A stretch of DNA of 64,000 nucleotides, from positions 2,852,001 through 2,916,000 of the forward strand of contig JAGVVL010000001.1 of NCBI GenBank assembly GCA_018287875.1, read 5' to 3'. The notes below the pieces were generated by a model, which ran no database searches, was not told where the DNA came from, and was given only the letters and a program-made list of their open reading frames with translations. Of this stretch, positions 34,179-43,442 are shown one piece after another. Position numbers and translations under genes: made by a program. The DNA is from Nigrospora sphaerica (Eukaryota > Ascomycota > Sordariomycetes > Amphisphaeriales > Apiosporaceae). Each line of letters starts with the position of its first letter. The stretch's first letter is position 1.

Positions 34179-36677
34179 ATGAAAAGAAGACTTCGCGCAC
34201 AGAACAGTCAGAAAAGATACCGGCCCGCAGACTACTTCGCCGAGCTCGACTCTAGCGAGGAAGCCGTGAGCGACACGGCAGCGGCTGCTGGTGAAAATGA
34301 CTCCGCTGCCGATGATTTTGATGAGGATGAGGATGAAGACGACGACGATGCAGCTAGCGACGGCAGCAAGGTAGATACCGCATCCGAGTCGGCCAGTGCG
34401 GACTCTTCGGACCACGACGGCCGTCGCCCCGTCCGTCGCGGCCGTCGCGCATCTCAACCCAGCAGCCGGGTCCACAGGGAGGAAACGGCAAAGGCGCCGG
34501 GAGAAGTGAAGCCGTACCCTGCGGATCCGGCCGCCAAATGGACCCGAACCTATGTCGGCCCCTTGACCAGATGGGCGCGTTTCGGCGACCTGTGCCAGTT
34601 CTGGTTCGGGGACCAAGAAAACTATGAGCGAGTCGCCCAAGCCTTCATGTCCATCTGGGCCTACCAGGAACTCGCCCCCCCCAAGCTCACGTCCCCTGCA
34701 CACCTGAGTATCGCGCGTAGTCCCTGGGTGCCTTCTTCCTTCTACGACGACCAAGAGGCCGCAATCCGCCGATGGTACGAAAGGTGCCAATCTGCGTGCA
34801 GCAACGGACAGCGCTCGGCTCCCATCCCCAGGGCCACAGCCATGCCGCACTATCTGCCGCACCCGGACACCAAGCTCATTGCCCTGCTGGGGCCGTTCAA
34901 TGATCAGAAGGAGTACACGTTCAGCCATAATCATGCCATCGCTCTCACCCACGATTCGCTGCCCGTCGAAGGCGCAAACGGGCACGAGAGCGCGCCGGGG
35001 GCCTTCCTCCTCGACGTAGGGGGCATTGTCTTGTCCATGGGATGGGCCCCAACCAAAGGTCGCGTTGACCAACTCCTGGCCATGACCGTCATCCCCTTCT
35101 CCGACCAGGCCTACTACGAAACGCCGGAAGAAGCCCCAAAGGAGTCGACGCTGAAGCAAGGGAGCGTACAGATTTGGGGCATTGCAACGAACGAGGCCCC
35201 AAATGGCACCATGTCCCTCGCGAAATCGCCACCGAGCTTGCTCGCTGCACTGTGCTTCGAATGGGGTCGCGCAGTCCGCATGCAGTGGTGCCCTGTGCCG
35301 CTTACCGTGGAAAGCCGAGCCGGGCTGCTGGCTGTGCTCTGCAAAGACGGCAGGGTCAGAGTCATCGAAATGAAGCAGCCCGCGGGCCGAAACCGCGATG
35401 GTGCCTTCGGTGAGTTTCTCCTGGGTATATATAGTCTGCAGCAATTTTTGACAAGGCTCGCAGAAAAAATTGAAGAACCTCTGGTCACCCTGGAGATCAA
35501 GAACGAATACCACGTCGAGGTCAACTGCTTCACGTGGCTTAACGTGAATCGCATTGCGGCCGGTCTCTCGGATGGCTCAGTGGCGGTCTGGTCGATCCAC
35601 CCCTTACGACTGCTCCAGCGCCACCCCGTACACTCCAGCCCCATCATCGACATTGCCTCTAGCTACCCCTCGCAGCCTTTCATAGTGGTAACGGTGCCGG
35701 TAGGGGGTGTAGCTACCATCACTGATTTATCACGGCCCAACGCAGAACTTGTCTATTGTCCCAACCTCCTGATTGACTTCCAGCCGAACTTACTCGCCTG
35801 GAGCGAACACATGCGGGCTTACGTCAGTATATGGCCGTCGGCGTTCCCGGCCAGCGGTGTTATCTCCTTCATGTCCATCCGCATCTTCAACCAGGCCCGC
35901 CTCCTGCTGTCTTTAGAAGGCCAGCCTACCAGTCTTGCAGTTGGCGCTTGCCATCCCTACGCCTTGGTCGGTTCTTCGGATGGATCCCTCTGGATCGTCA
36001 ACGTCTTTCGGAAAGCCACGTTTTACCGAAAACCTTCGCAAAAGCTGAAGTTATTCCAGCACGAATACCAAGCCTTGCCCTCGCATCCCGAAACTCGTAA
36101 TGCCACGGACAGGCAGGGGGAACCTCGAGGCGTTTGCCGCATTCTGCACGGCTTCCGGCCTCAACCCAACATTCACCCGAAGGCCAGCAGGGGCAAGCAA
36201 ATGAGGAAGAAGCAACTTGAAGAACAAGCTAAAAGAAACAAGAAGAGAAAGGCAAGCTCCGCCCGAAAGAAGAACGAGGCCAAACAAGAGGGTGCCGGCG
36301 CGATGGTGGATGAGGGTGCGGATTCCGACAGCGACGCAGACGACATGGCAGTAACGGGCGATGTGGCCGTGCATGAGCCGTTAAGCAGGATCTCCGCCGT
36401 GTGCTGGAACCCGAACCTGGACTTCAGCTGGTGGGCGGCCGCCGCCATGGGGTCAGGCCTGGTCAAGATTATGGACCTGGGAAGCGAGCCGCGCCCAGGC
36501 CGCAAAGACCGCCGGCGTGATGGTAACGGCACACAGACGGAGGGCAGCGAGGCAGGCAACGACCTCTCCAGCGCCATGGAGGCCCCTTCGGACGAAGAGA
36601 TGGAAGGTGTCCCAGATGATAGCATAGGGGAGCTGGACGACGAATCCGAGGACGCTGAGACGGATGAAGACGGTTGA
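34179..36677 (+). CDS. tfc6: TFIIIC subunit Tfc6/Sfc6-like WD-repeat protein
   Basis: Proposed exons 34179-35409 and 35464-36677 give 814 residues. The N-terminus is basic (MKRRLRAQNSQKRYRPADYF) followed by a very acidic tract (DDFDEDEDEDDDD). The centre is a beta-propeller-like region with GSVQIWG, LLAVLCKDGRVRVIEM, CFTWLNVNRIAAGLSDGSVAVWSI, RHPVHSSPIIDIASSYPSQPF and ALVGSSDGSLWIVNVF, matching the fungal TFIIIC tau-B-side subunit Tfc6 (Sfc6 in fission yeast), which helps bind the B-box of RNA polymerase III genes. A Lys-rich stretch (KRNKKRKASSARKKNEAK) and a second acidic tail close the protein. I propose that 35410-35463 is a 54-nt intron (GTGAGT, TTTGAC, GCAG): it has no stop and a length divisible by three, so it would read through as an 18-residue insertion in a conserved block if retained (832 residues). 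Confidence 0.87.
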   Translation: MKRRLRAQNSQKRYRPADYFAELDSSEEAVSDTAAAAGENDSAADDFDEDEDEDDDDAASDGSKVDTASESASADSSDHDGRRPVRRGRRASQPSSRVHREETAKAPGEVKPYPADPAAKWTRTYVGPLTRWARFGDLCQFWFGDQENYERVAQAFMSIWAYQELAPPKLTSPAHLSIARSPWVPSSFYDDQEAAIRRWYERCQSACSNGQRSAPIPRATAMPHYLPHPDTKLIALLGPFNDQKEYTFSHNHAIALTHDSLPVEGANGHESAPGAFLLDVGGIVLSMGWAPTKGRVDQLLAMTVIPFSDQAYYETPEEAPKESTLKQGSVQIWGIATNEAPNGTMSLAKSPPSLLAALCFEWGRAVRMQWCPVPLTVESRAGLLAVLCKDGRVRVIEMKQPAGRNRDGAFGEFLLGIYSLQQFLTRLAEKIEEPLVTLEIKNEYHVEVNCFTWLNVNRIAAGLSDGSVAVWSIHPLRLLQRHPVHSSPIIDIASSYPSQPFIVVTVPVGGVATITDLSRPNAELVYCPNLLIDFQPNLLAWSEHMRAYVSIWPSAFPASGVISFMSIRIFNQARLLLSLEGQPTSLAVGACHPYALVGSSDGSLWIVNVFRKATFYRKPSQKLKLFQHEYQALPSHPETRNATDRQGEPRGVCRILHGFRPQPNIHPKASRGKQMRKKQLEEQAKRNKKRKASSARKKNEAKQEGAGAMVDEGADSDSDADDMAVTGDVAVHEPLSRISAVCWNPNLDFSWWAAAAMGSGLVKIMDLGSEPRPGRKDRRRDGNGTQTEGSEAGNDLSSAMEAPSDEEMEGVPDDSIGELDDESEDAETDEDG

Positions 36678-36861
36678 ACAGCAGCCCGCCGCCGCTGAAC
36701 CGTAATGTCTGGCCCCGGGAACTACACAGGGCGCTGATGTGGAAAGGGGCGTTTCGGATTGTAACCAAAACCAGGTTTGGGAAAGTACATGACATCTATG
36801 CATGTAGCTAGCTCGTCATATTGGCATCTGCCGTCTATATTCCTCCCCCCAAGGAAAGTCT

Positions 36862-38017
36862 CTACGGGCATTGTGCACCCATGACACTGTGATGATTATC
36901 AAACGCCTTGGTCATGCCAATCAAGTGCGAGGTTGCGGCAAATAGAATCAGTACATGGAACAGCTGGTGAGAGCTGCCCAAGATGTCGAAGGTGGTGGGG
37001 AAACTCCTCTCGGGCCATCGAACCTGCTCAGTACATGATCAGTCGTAGGCACGTCACGGCTTCCGTCCAAGCGGGCGGGCACCGGGGAGACTTACAGCGT
37101 AGAGCACAGCTCCGGCGATATACAAGAAGCCTTGCAGCAAGACCCAGCTCAGCCCCATCCGCTGGTCGAGAGCCTGGTACCCGTAGATGCTGAGAGCTTG
37201 ACACACGGGCAGAACGCCCGAGGCGCCGAGGCCCACGAACATGAGGGCGCGGTACGGCCGCCACTGCGGCGTACGAAACTTCTCCACCCAGCTCACGACG
37301 CCGCACCCGACACCGAGGACGCATATCTACAGCCCGCACGGTTAGCCAAGCGCGCCCGGAACCCGAGGGGGACTGAAAGAAGGGAGGGGGCAAGAAGAAA
37401 GAAAAAGGGGGACGTCGGTCGAGCAAACTCACGCCGCAGAGGTAGGCCGTCATGAGGTGCGGCAGGCAGAAGAGGCCGTAGTAGAGGGCGGGCACATAGC
37501 TGCCGACGATGAGGCAGACGATGCCGGTGTAGTCGAGCTTGTTGCCCCAGCGGGCGACGGCGGGGCTGTGGTTGCTGAGGGCGTGGTAGGTGGCGCTCAT
37601 GCCGAGGCAGACGGCGGCGCCGGCGAAGAAGCAGGCGAAGACGAGCACGTCGGCGGCGCCGGCCGAGGCGTAGCGCGGCGCCGCGAGGGCGCGGAGGGCG
37701 AGGCCGGCCGCCGCGAAGCCGACGGCGCCCGCGAGGTGCGTCCAGATGTTGACCGTCTCGTTGTGCAGGGCCCAGACCGACGCCAGCGACCGCCGGTAGC
37801 TGTGGCTCGCCGCCCGGTACCCCGTCCGGATGAAGTGGTTGTCGCGCTGCCACGCCGGCAGCTCCTCCCACCCCACGAGCAGCGCCCGCCCGACCTTGGC
37901 CGACGCCGCGCCCGCCGCGCCCGCCGCCGCCGCCGCCGCCGCCTCGGCCACCCCCGAGGACCCCCGTCGCTGCCGGAGGTGCGCGCCGCCCGGCCCGGCC
38001 GTCGATGCCGATGTCAT
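36862..38017 (-). CDS. PAQR/hemolysin-III family membrane protein (Izh-like)
   Basis: Exons 38017-37433, 37326-37096 and 37023-36862 encode 325 residues with seven predicted helices. After an Ala-rich cytosolic N-terminus comes HNETVNIWTHL, the PAQR entry motif, then SATYHALSNHS...NKLDYTGI (first zinc His and the conserved Asp), and in the last exon FDILGSSHQLFHVLILFAATSH with the HxxxH zinc pair. The family includes adiponectin receptors and yeast Izh proteins, zinc-linked membrane hydrolase-like proteins affecting sterol, zinc and lipid signalling. The last exon is needed to supply the final helix and the zinc histidines and ends with TAG at 36862. Convergent with the TFIIIC-subunit gene, 184 bp apart. 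The Ala run in residues about 25-40 (GCC/GCG repeats at 37910-37950) could vary in length. Confidence 0.92.
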
Positions 38018-38836
38018 GGGGGGCTAAATGGTAGGGAAGGAGAGAAGTGGGCAGGACGTCGCGTCGTCCACGTGTCTCGGCGCGCAAGAGCAGGATGTTT
38101 AACTCGCGTCCGGTACCTATGGGCAAGAACACCGGGAAACCATACGCTATTTATTCCTGGCCGCGATGGGCATGACGTGTCCTACAGGGTGGTTGTTTTG
38201 TTGATTTTTCTTATTTGTTGGGATTTCGGCCTCTTCGAGCACATGTTAAAAAAACGCGTGATGCGCCGAGGCCGAACCAGCTCATGCCACGAGAGCGGGT
38301 GCCCTGGTTCCTAATAAGGAGATGGAGGAAAAAACGACTCTCTACGGGCTGTTAGCGCCGTTCCGGTTTCCACTGGGCGACTACGAAGCCGCCTGGGGTG
38401 CGATCTGCGACGCGCGGGCGGCAAAACCCGTACGAGAATGCCCGTTCCATACACATCGCCGTGCACGCACGCAACGGGATGCGAATACGCTTTTCGACTA
38501 CAAGTGGCAGCAGTGTGGTCTCGTGAGCACGCTGACAGCAACTAGCGTGCGATGACATTCAACCCGGCTCAAGTAGTTGAGCTGCAAAGCCGCGGCTCGC
38601 CCCCCAAAAGAAACCAGGCGCTGAAATTTCGCATAAAGGGCCGCGGCTTTGCGACGTTCATAATCAGGCACGCAGTGAGGTATATATATCGTGGGATCAT
38701 ATATCGTATTGTTCGCATCTTCTTATCGTGGCGCGTGTCTATCGAGCCTGGCCACCGTTTCTCCCATCGTGTGCGCAATGGATCGTGCGGCCCAGGTTTC
38801 GCGCCATCTTGGCCCGTCAGGACGACGCCGGCGGGC
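38018..38836. other. Intergenic with 13-bp inverted repeat
   Basis: Promoter side of the PAQR gene and 3' flank of TMA7, both minus. Contains the perfect inverted repeat at 38584-38652 and an AT-rich patch (TATATATATCG) at 38680-38706. No gene recognised. Confidence 0.6.
38584..38652. repeat. 13-bp perfect inverted repeat, 43-nt spacer
   Basis: GCAAAGCCGCGGC (38584-38596) is exactly complementary to GCCGCGGCTTTGC (38640-38652). The arms could form a long stem in RNA from either strand. Confidence 0.85.
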
Positions 38837-39208
38837 TTATTTCTTGCCGCTCTTCTTGATGCCCTGGTTGCCGGCGTTCAGGGGGCCCTTGCCCTTGGCC
38901 TTCGCGGCCATCTCGGCGCGGGCCTTGGCATCTGTGATGGCATCAGCACCAGGTGTCGGGTTTGGGAGGGGAAAGACGGTGCGCGGGCGCAGGGAGACGG
39001 ACCGGCGCGCTGCTTCTCCTGGAAGGCGATTTCATCCTCGTCCAGCTCCTTGGCGACCTTCTTGGGGGCCTTCAAGGGCTTCACCTTGCCGCCTGGAGGT
39101 GGGTGGGAAAGACGGTCAGTCGGCCGTACGTAACGGGGCGGATAGCAGGAGATGAAGGCGCGCATTGGGGGGATTCGGAGACATGCCTTCTCTGTTTTGG
39201 CCACCCAT
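38837..39208 (-). CDS. tma7: Translation machinery-associated protein 7 (TMA7)
   Basis: Exons 39208-39187, 39092-39003 and 38931-38837 encode 68 residues: start MGGQNREGGKVKPLKAPKK, a middle DEDEIAFQEKQRADAKARAE, and the hallmark end NQGIKKSGKK. This matches TMA7 of yeast (64 residues) in length and all conserved blocks. TMA7 is a small basic ribosome-associated protein linked to translation; exact role unclear. Exon 1 is only 22 nt. Intron 1 (39186-39093) begins GCATGT and ends CCAG, a GC-AG intron: no GT donor near the junction keeps the frame into GGKVKPLK. Intron 2 has a weak GTCCGT donor. Too small and too split to show as one open frame. Divergent from PRP4. Confidence 0.9.
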
Positions 39209-40356
39209 AGTGAATAACGATGGTCGAGGTGGGCGATCGGGGGTTCGGTTGAGAGGGATCAAGACGGCGAGGTGGGAGAAATGGGGTGTGTAGTTTGCGA
39301 CGGGCGCGAGTCTGACGGGTGAAGGAGGGCCTCCAAGGGTCGGTCGGAAAAGAATCGAGGGACAGGCCGCGGGGCATGGATATATTCATCAGGGTACTTT
39401 AGGTACTACTTCTCGTCGCTAAACCGCCCCCCAAAGCAAGTAAAGGCCCCGCCGCCTCCCGCCTTAACGTACACCGCGCACGGATACGCCTAGCCAAATA
39501 CTGGGTAAAAGTTGTAGTAGTAGTAAGGTAGGGAAGAAGGATGCTTATATGACCTACTCACTGGCTGCAGTATGTACATATGTATTGGCATATGTATTAA
39601 TGTACATGCTCTGCATATATACCTTGCATGGGAAAGCATCTTCTATTTGCAATGTGCCGCCTGTACGCGGGACATGCACACGTATCTACTTCCCGCCCGT
39701 CGCCTGGGGTTCTTCTCTGACGGAAGCAGGCACGGCTTCTTCCATGGGAGGGCAAGAGGGACCAGAGGCGCGTGCCAGAGAAAAGCCCCACTTGGGAACC
39801 ATCTCGCAACTCGGAAGCAAGGCTCCAGTACTGACTGGTCGCCTCTTTGCCCGGGAGCTAACCCTTATAATCGTGCCTCGTCCTACCTCATAACCTTGTG
39901 CTTTCGTCACACCCAGTCAGCGTTTAGCTTCGCCATCCATCACAGCTGTCGATAGCACCAAGTCGTCCGCTCCCGGTTGAATCGACAAGAGCCGCACAGT
40001 CAAGACGCGCCATCTTTCGCATCCGACGCAGCTCGCTCGCATCTCCACCGAGCCTTTGACTCCGGGCCCCCGTCCCTATACGCATACGCGTTTGCCCATT
40101 CACCTCCCTACCTATCTGTCTGCCCACGACGGAACCAGGCCACGCCGCGCGATTGGTCCCCGGAGCCTCCCCAGATCTAAATTCTGCTGGGCCTCCTGTG
40201 CTGGCATCGCGTCGGGATGAGCAGCTGAGAAGAAACTTCCCGGTTCGACTCATTTTCTGCGCCTGCACTCCCCTCAGTTCGTCTTAGCTGACACTGCATC
40301 TCACCCCCCGCGAAGAAAGGGAAGGCGTCGCGCGCCGCCCCGATATTGTGTACAGA
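39209..40356. promoter_or_regulatory. Divergent promoter region of TMA7 and PRP4
   Basis: 1148 bp between the two start codons. An AT-rich island at 39571-39607 has a 10-bp direct repeat (CATATGTATT) flanked on both sides by ATGTACAT. A minimal upstream frame, ATG AGC AGC TGA, is at 40217-40228 in what may be the PRP4 leader. Confidence 0.5.
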
Positions 40357-43300
40357 ATGGCGAGCCCGACGAGCTCTGACGAGGGCGAGATCCTGGAGAA
40401 CGGTGGGGGGAACTCCAAGGCAACTTCACTGCCATGTTTTGATGCAACTGGTGTTGACCGTCCCGACAGACATCGAGCCAGACTTTCAACCTCTAGATCA
40501 CCTGGGCATGAGAACGGCTCGAGACACAGATCCAGTCGCTCCCCGCGGGGCTTCAAGCGCCCCCGGGACGAACGCGACCCCTACCCAGCCGGCCGACTGA
40601 ACCCGGATCCGCGACGCTTCCGTGTCCACTACGAAGACGACCGTGATGACCCGCGCCGGTCTCGTTTGCCCTACGACGACGAAGACAGGCCGCCTCCCGT
40701 CTCGTCCGCTTCGAGCCTTCGCTACGATGACGGGGAACGCCCACGAGACAGGAACCGGGCCCGCGACCACAGTCGCGATCGCAAATACTATCCCGAGAAG
40801 CGTCCGCGCAACCGCACCAGGTCCCCGCGTCGCCCTTTGCGTGCCGGCAACGGCGGCCGAGATAGAGATGACCGTTTCCGACGAAACGACGACCGCTCGA
40901 GGCGGCCTTCCGACAGAGACGTTGGGAGAAGCACCAAGTACGATCGCCACGGCCGTGACAGCCCGAGGCGTACGTACGAAGGATACGCGCTTGACCGGGA
41001 TACTTCGGTTGAGAGTGCCACTGCTCCCAGAGACGATGCTAAATACGCCAAGGGAAGCTCTGGTGGCGACAATGATGCCAGACTGTCTACCTCGGCGCAG
41101 GAGCCTCAGCCCGAACCTGAACCGGAGGAAGAGGTATTGGACGAGGAGGACGAACTGGAGCGCCGCCGCCGCCGCCGTGCCGAACTTCTCGCCAAGACCC
41201 GGGGGCCTACGCCTATGCTGGTGCAAGCTTTGCAGGCCTCCGAGAAGGCATCACTTTCTTCACCCGCTCACACGCAGGCCAGCACCCCTTTGATGACGGA
41301 AGCCAATACTCCCCGCTCCGGTAGGTTTCCCCCTTCACACCCGGGTCGCTGGAGCAAACCTTGTACTAATCTCGTCTCAGTCATGTCATCGCCTTCCTCC
41401 CCGGGCCGGGGCTTGCAAGAGGGAATGTCACCGGCGGCCCTCGAGATTTCAAACGACCAGGAGCTAATCAATCGCCACGGCGCTTCCCAAAACACCGAGG
41501 ATGACGGTCCGTCAGCCGCAGACTACGATCCCACCGCAGACATGAGGGAGGACGAGCTGCGAGACGAGCGTCGTAATGGCCACGTCGGGCCCCATGGAGG
41601 GATACTACCAGCCGAGATGAAAGCCGAAATCGCGCCCAAGGAGGTGCCTTTGCCTTCCAAAGAGCCCGCGGGCGGTGATGGCGACAACGACGACGATGAT
41701 TTTGACATGTTTGCAGAGGAGTTCGACGAAGAAAAGTTTGCCGCTCCCAAAGCCGACGCGCCAGCAGATGCGGTGGCAGATGATCGTAAAGTGCCGGCTG
41801 TCGTCGCACAACCCAACGGAGCGATTCTCCAGGGCGATGATAAAGACGGGTACTACAAAATTCGAATCGGCGAAATCATGAATGGCCGTTACCAGGTTCA
41901 GGCAACCTTGGGCAAGGGCATGTTCTCAGGTGTCGCGCGCGCTGTCGACATTACTTCCAAGAAACTGGTTGCGATTAAGATGATGCGAAACAACGATGCG
42001 CTCCGAAAGGGGGGCTACGTCGAGATCGCCATCCTGCAGAAGCTGAATGACGCTGATCCTGAGAATCGAAAACACATTGTCAAGTTCGAGCGGCACTTTG
42101 AGCATCAAGGTCACCTGTGCCTCGCGTTTGAGAACCTCAGCCTCAACCTGAGAGAGGTGCTTCGAAAGTTTGGCAACAATGTGGGCATCAACCTCAGCGC
42201 AACCCGGGCGTACGCTCATCAGATGTTTGTTGCTCTGGCTCACATGCGGAAATGCACCATTATCCACGCGGATATCAAGCCGGACAACATCTTGGTAAGT
42301 TCAGTCGGGTATCCTTTGGCTCGCGAGTGCATCGCTAATTCAGTTCCGCAGGTCAACGATAGCCGCAACGTGCTCAAGATCTGTGATCTCGGCACAGCCA
42401 TTGACAAGTCGGATGCGGCGACGGCCCACAACGAGATCACGCCGTACCTCGTCAGCCGTTTCTACCGCGCGCCCGAAATTATCCTCGGCGTGCCTTATGA
42501 CTACGCCGTCGACATGTGGTCCATTGGCTGTACACTGTACGAGCTGTACACGGGCAAGATACTATTTACGGGTGACAGCAACAACCAGATGCTCAAAGCC
42601 ATCATGGAGATCCGCGGCAAGTTCAGCGCCAAACTGATCAAACGCGGCCAACTGGCACACCTTCACTTTGACGAGATGGGCAACTTCATCAGCGTCGAGC
42701 ATGACAAGGTTCTTGGCAAGGTACGTTGACAACTTGCTTCCATTCAGCTGTTTTAACCGTGGTGCTGCCTTGTGGCCCGTCCCGCGCCTTTGGGGCTGCT
42801 TCTATTCTTGTCTCGGCCACCGCAAGCGCCGAGCCACATGCTCAAGTGGACTTCCTTCCACTTCATCATGACGTGATGATCCAAAACTCGGCCGTTCTGA
42901 GATTGCCGCCGGCATTTCTGGGGCTGGCTCACACGCTCACCTCCCTACCTGCCGCGCATATTGGCACGTTTCAGGGCAGGCGGCCGCCTTCCCGGCCACT
43001 ACAACGGCACTTGGTGTTCCTGCCGCGCGTTCGCTCTCTGCGCTCAAGAGCAAGGTTGAGTGGTTCGGCCCCCAGTTGGCAAACGGCGTACCAAAAACGG
43101 TTACCTGCCAGTGCTTTTGTTCCAAGTGGTTCAGGGGGTGGGGGCCGAGACGCCGGCCGTGCTATTCCTGTCGTGCATGGTGCCCATCCGGTGAAACACA
43201 CGACTAACTGGTGTTTACTGTCGCAGACAAATGTTCGAACCATGGCCGTGGTGAAGCCGACCCGGGATCTGCGCACTCGCCTCACGATCGCTTCCAGCGA

Positions 43301-43442
43301 CATGAGTGACGCCGAGTCCCGGGATCTCAACCATTTTATCGACTTGCTGGACCGCTGTTTAGCGCTGAATCCTGACAAGCGGATCACGCCGTCCGAGGCC
43401 TTGAAGCATCCATTTTTCGTGGGGAAGGCGTCGGCTAGATGA
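40357..43442 (+). CDS. prp4: Pre-mRNA-splicing kinase PRP4
   Basis: Exons 40357-41320, 41381-42294, 42352-42720 and 43227-43442 give 820 residues. The N-terminal half is Arg/Ser/Asp-rich (RS-like, with many RD and SR pairs), then an acidic stretch with DDDDFDMFAEEFDEEKF. The kinase domain starts near residue 489: LGKGMFSG loop, VAIK, the PRP4-specific HADIKPDN in place of [11 protein letters not shown] in place of DFG, SRFYRAPEIILG and the CMGC insert region. C-terminus DKRITPSEALKHPFF. PRP4 is a nuclear kinase of the spliceosomal tri-snRNP, acting in B-complex activation. Introns at 41321-41380 (60 nt) and 42295-42351 (57 nt) have strong signals (GTAGGT/ACTAAT/TCAG; GTAAGT/GCTAAT/GCAG) yet are stop-free and in frame, so the unspliced frame stays open. 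The last intron is 506 nt. The start is the ATG at 40357 (ACAGAATGG). Confidence 0.93.

Noticed and set aside
34083..35513. 476-codon minus-strand frame
   Set aside because: Antisense of the TFIIIC-subunit gene.
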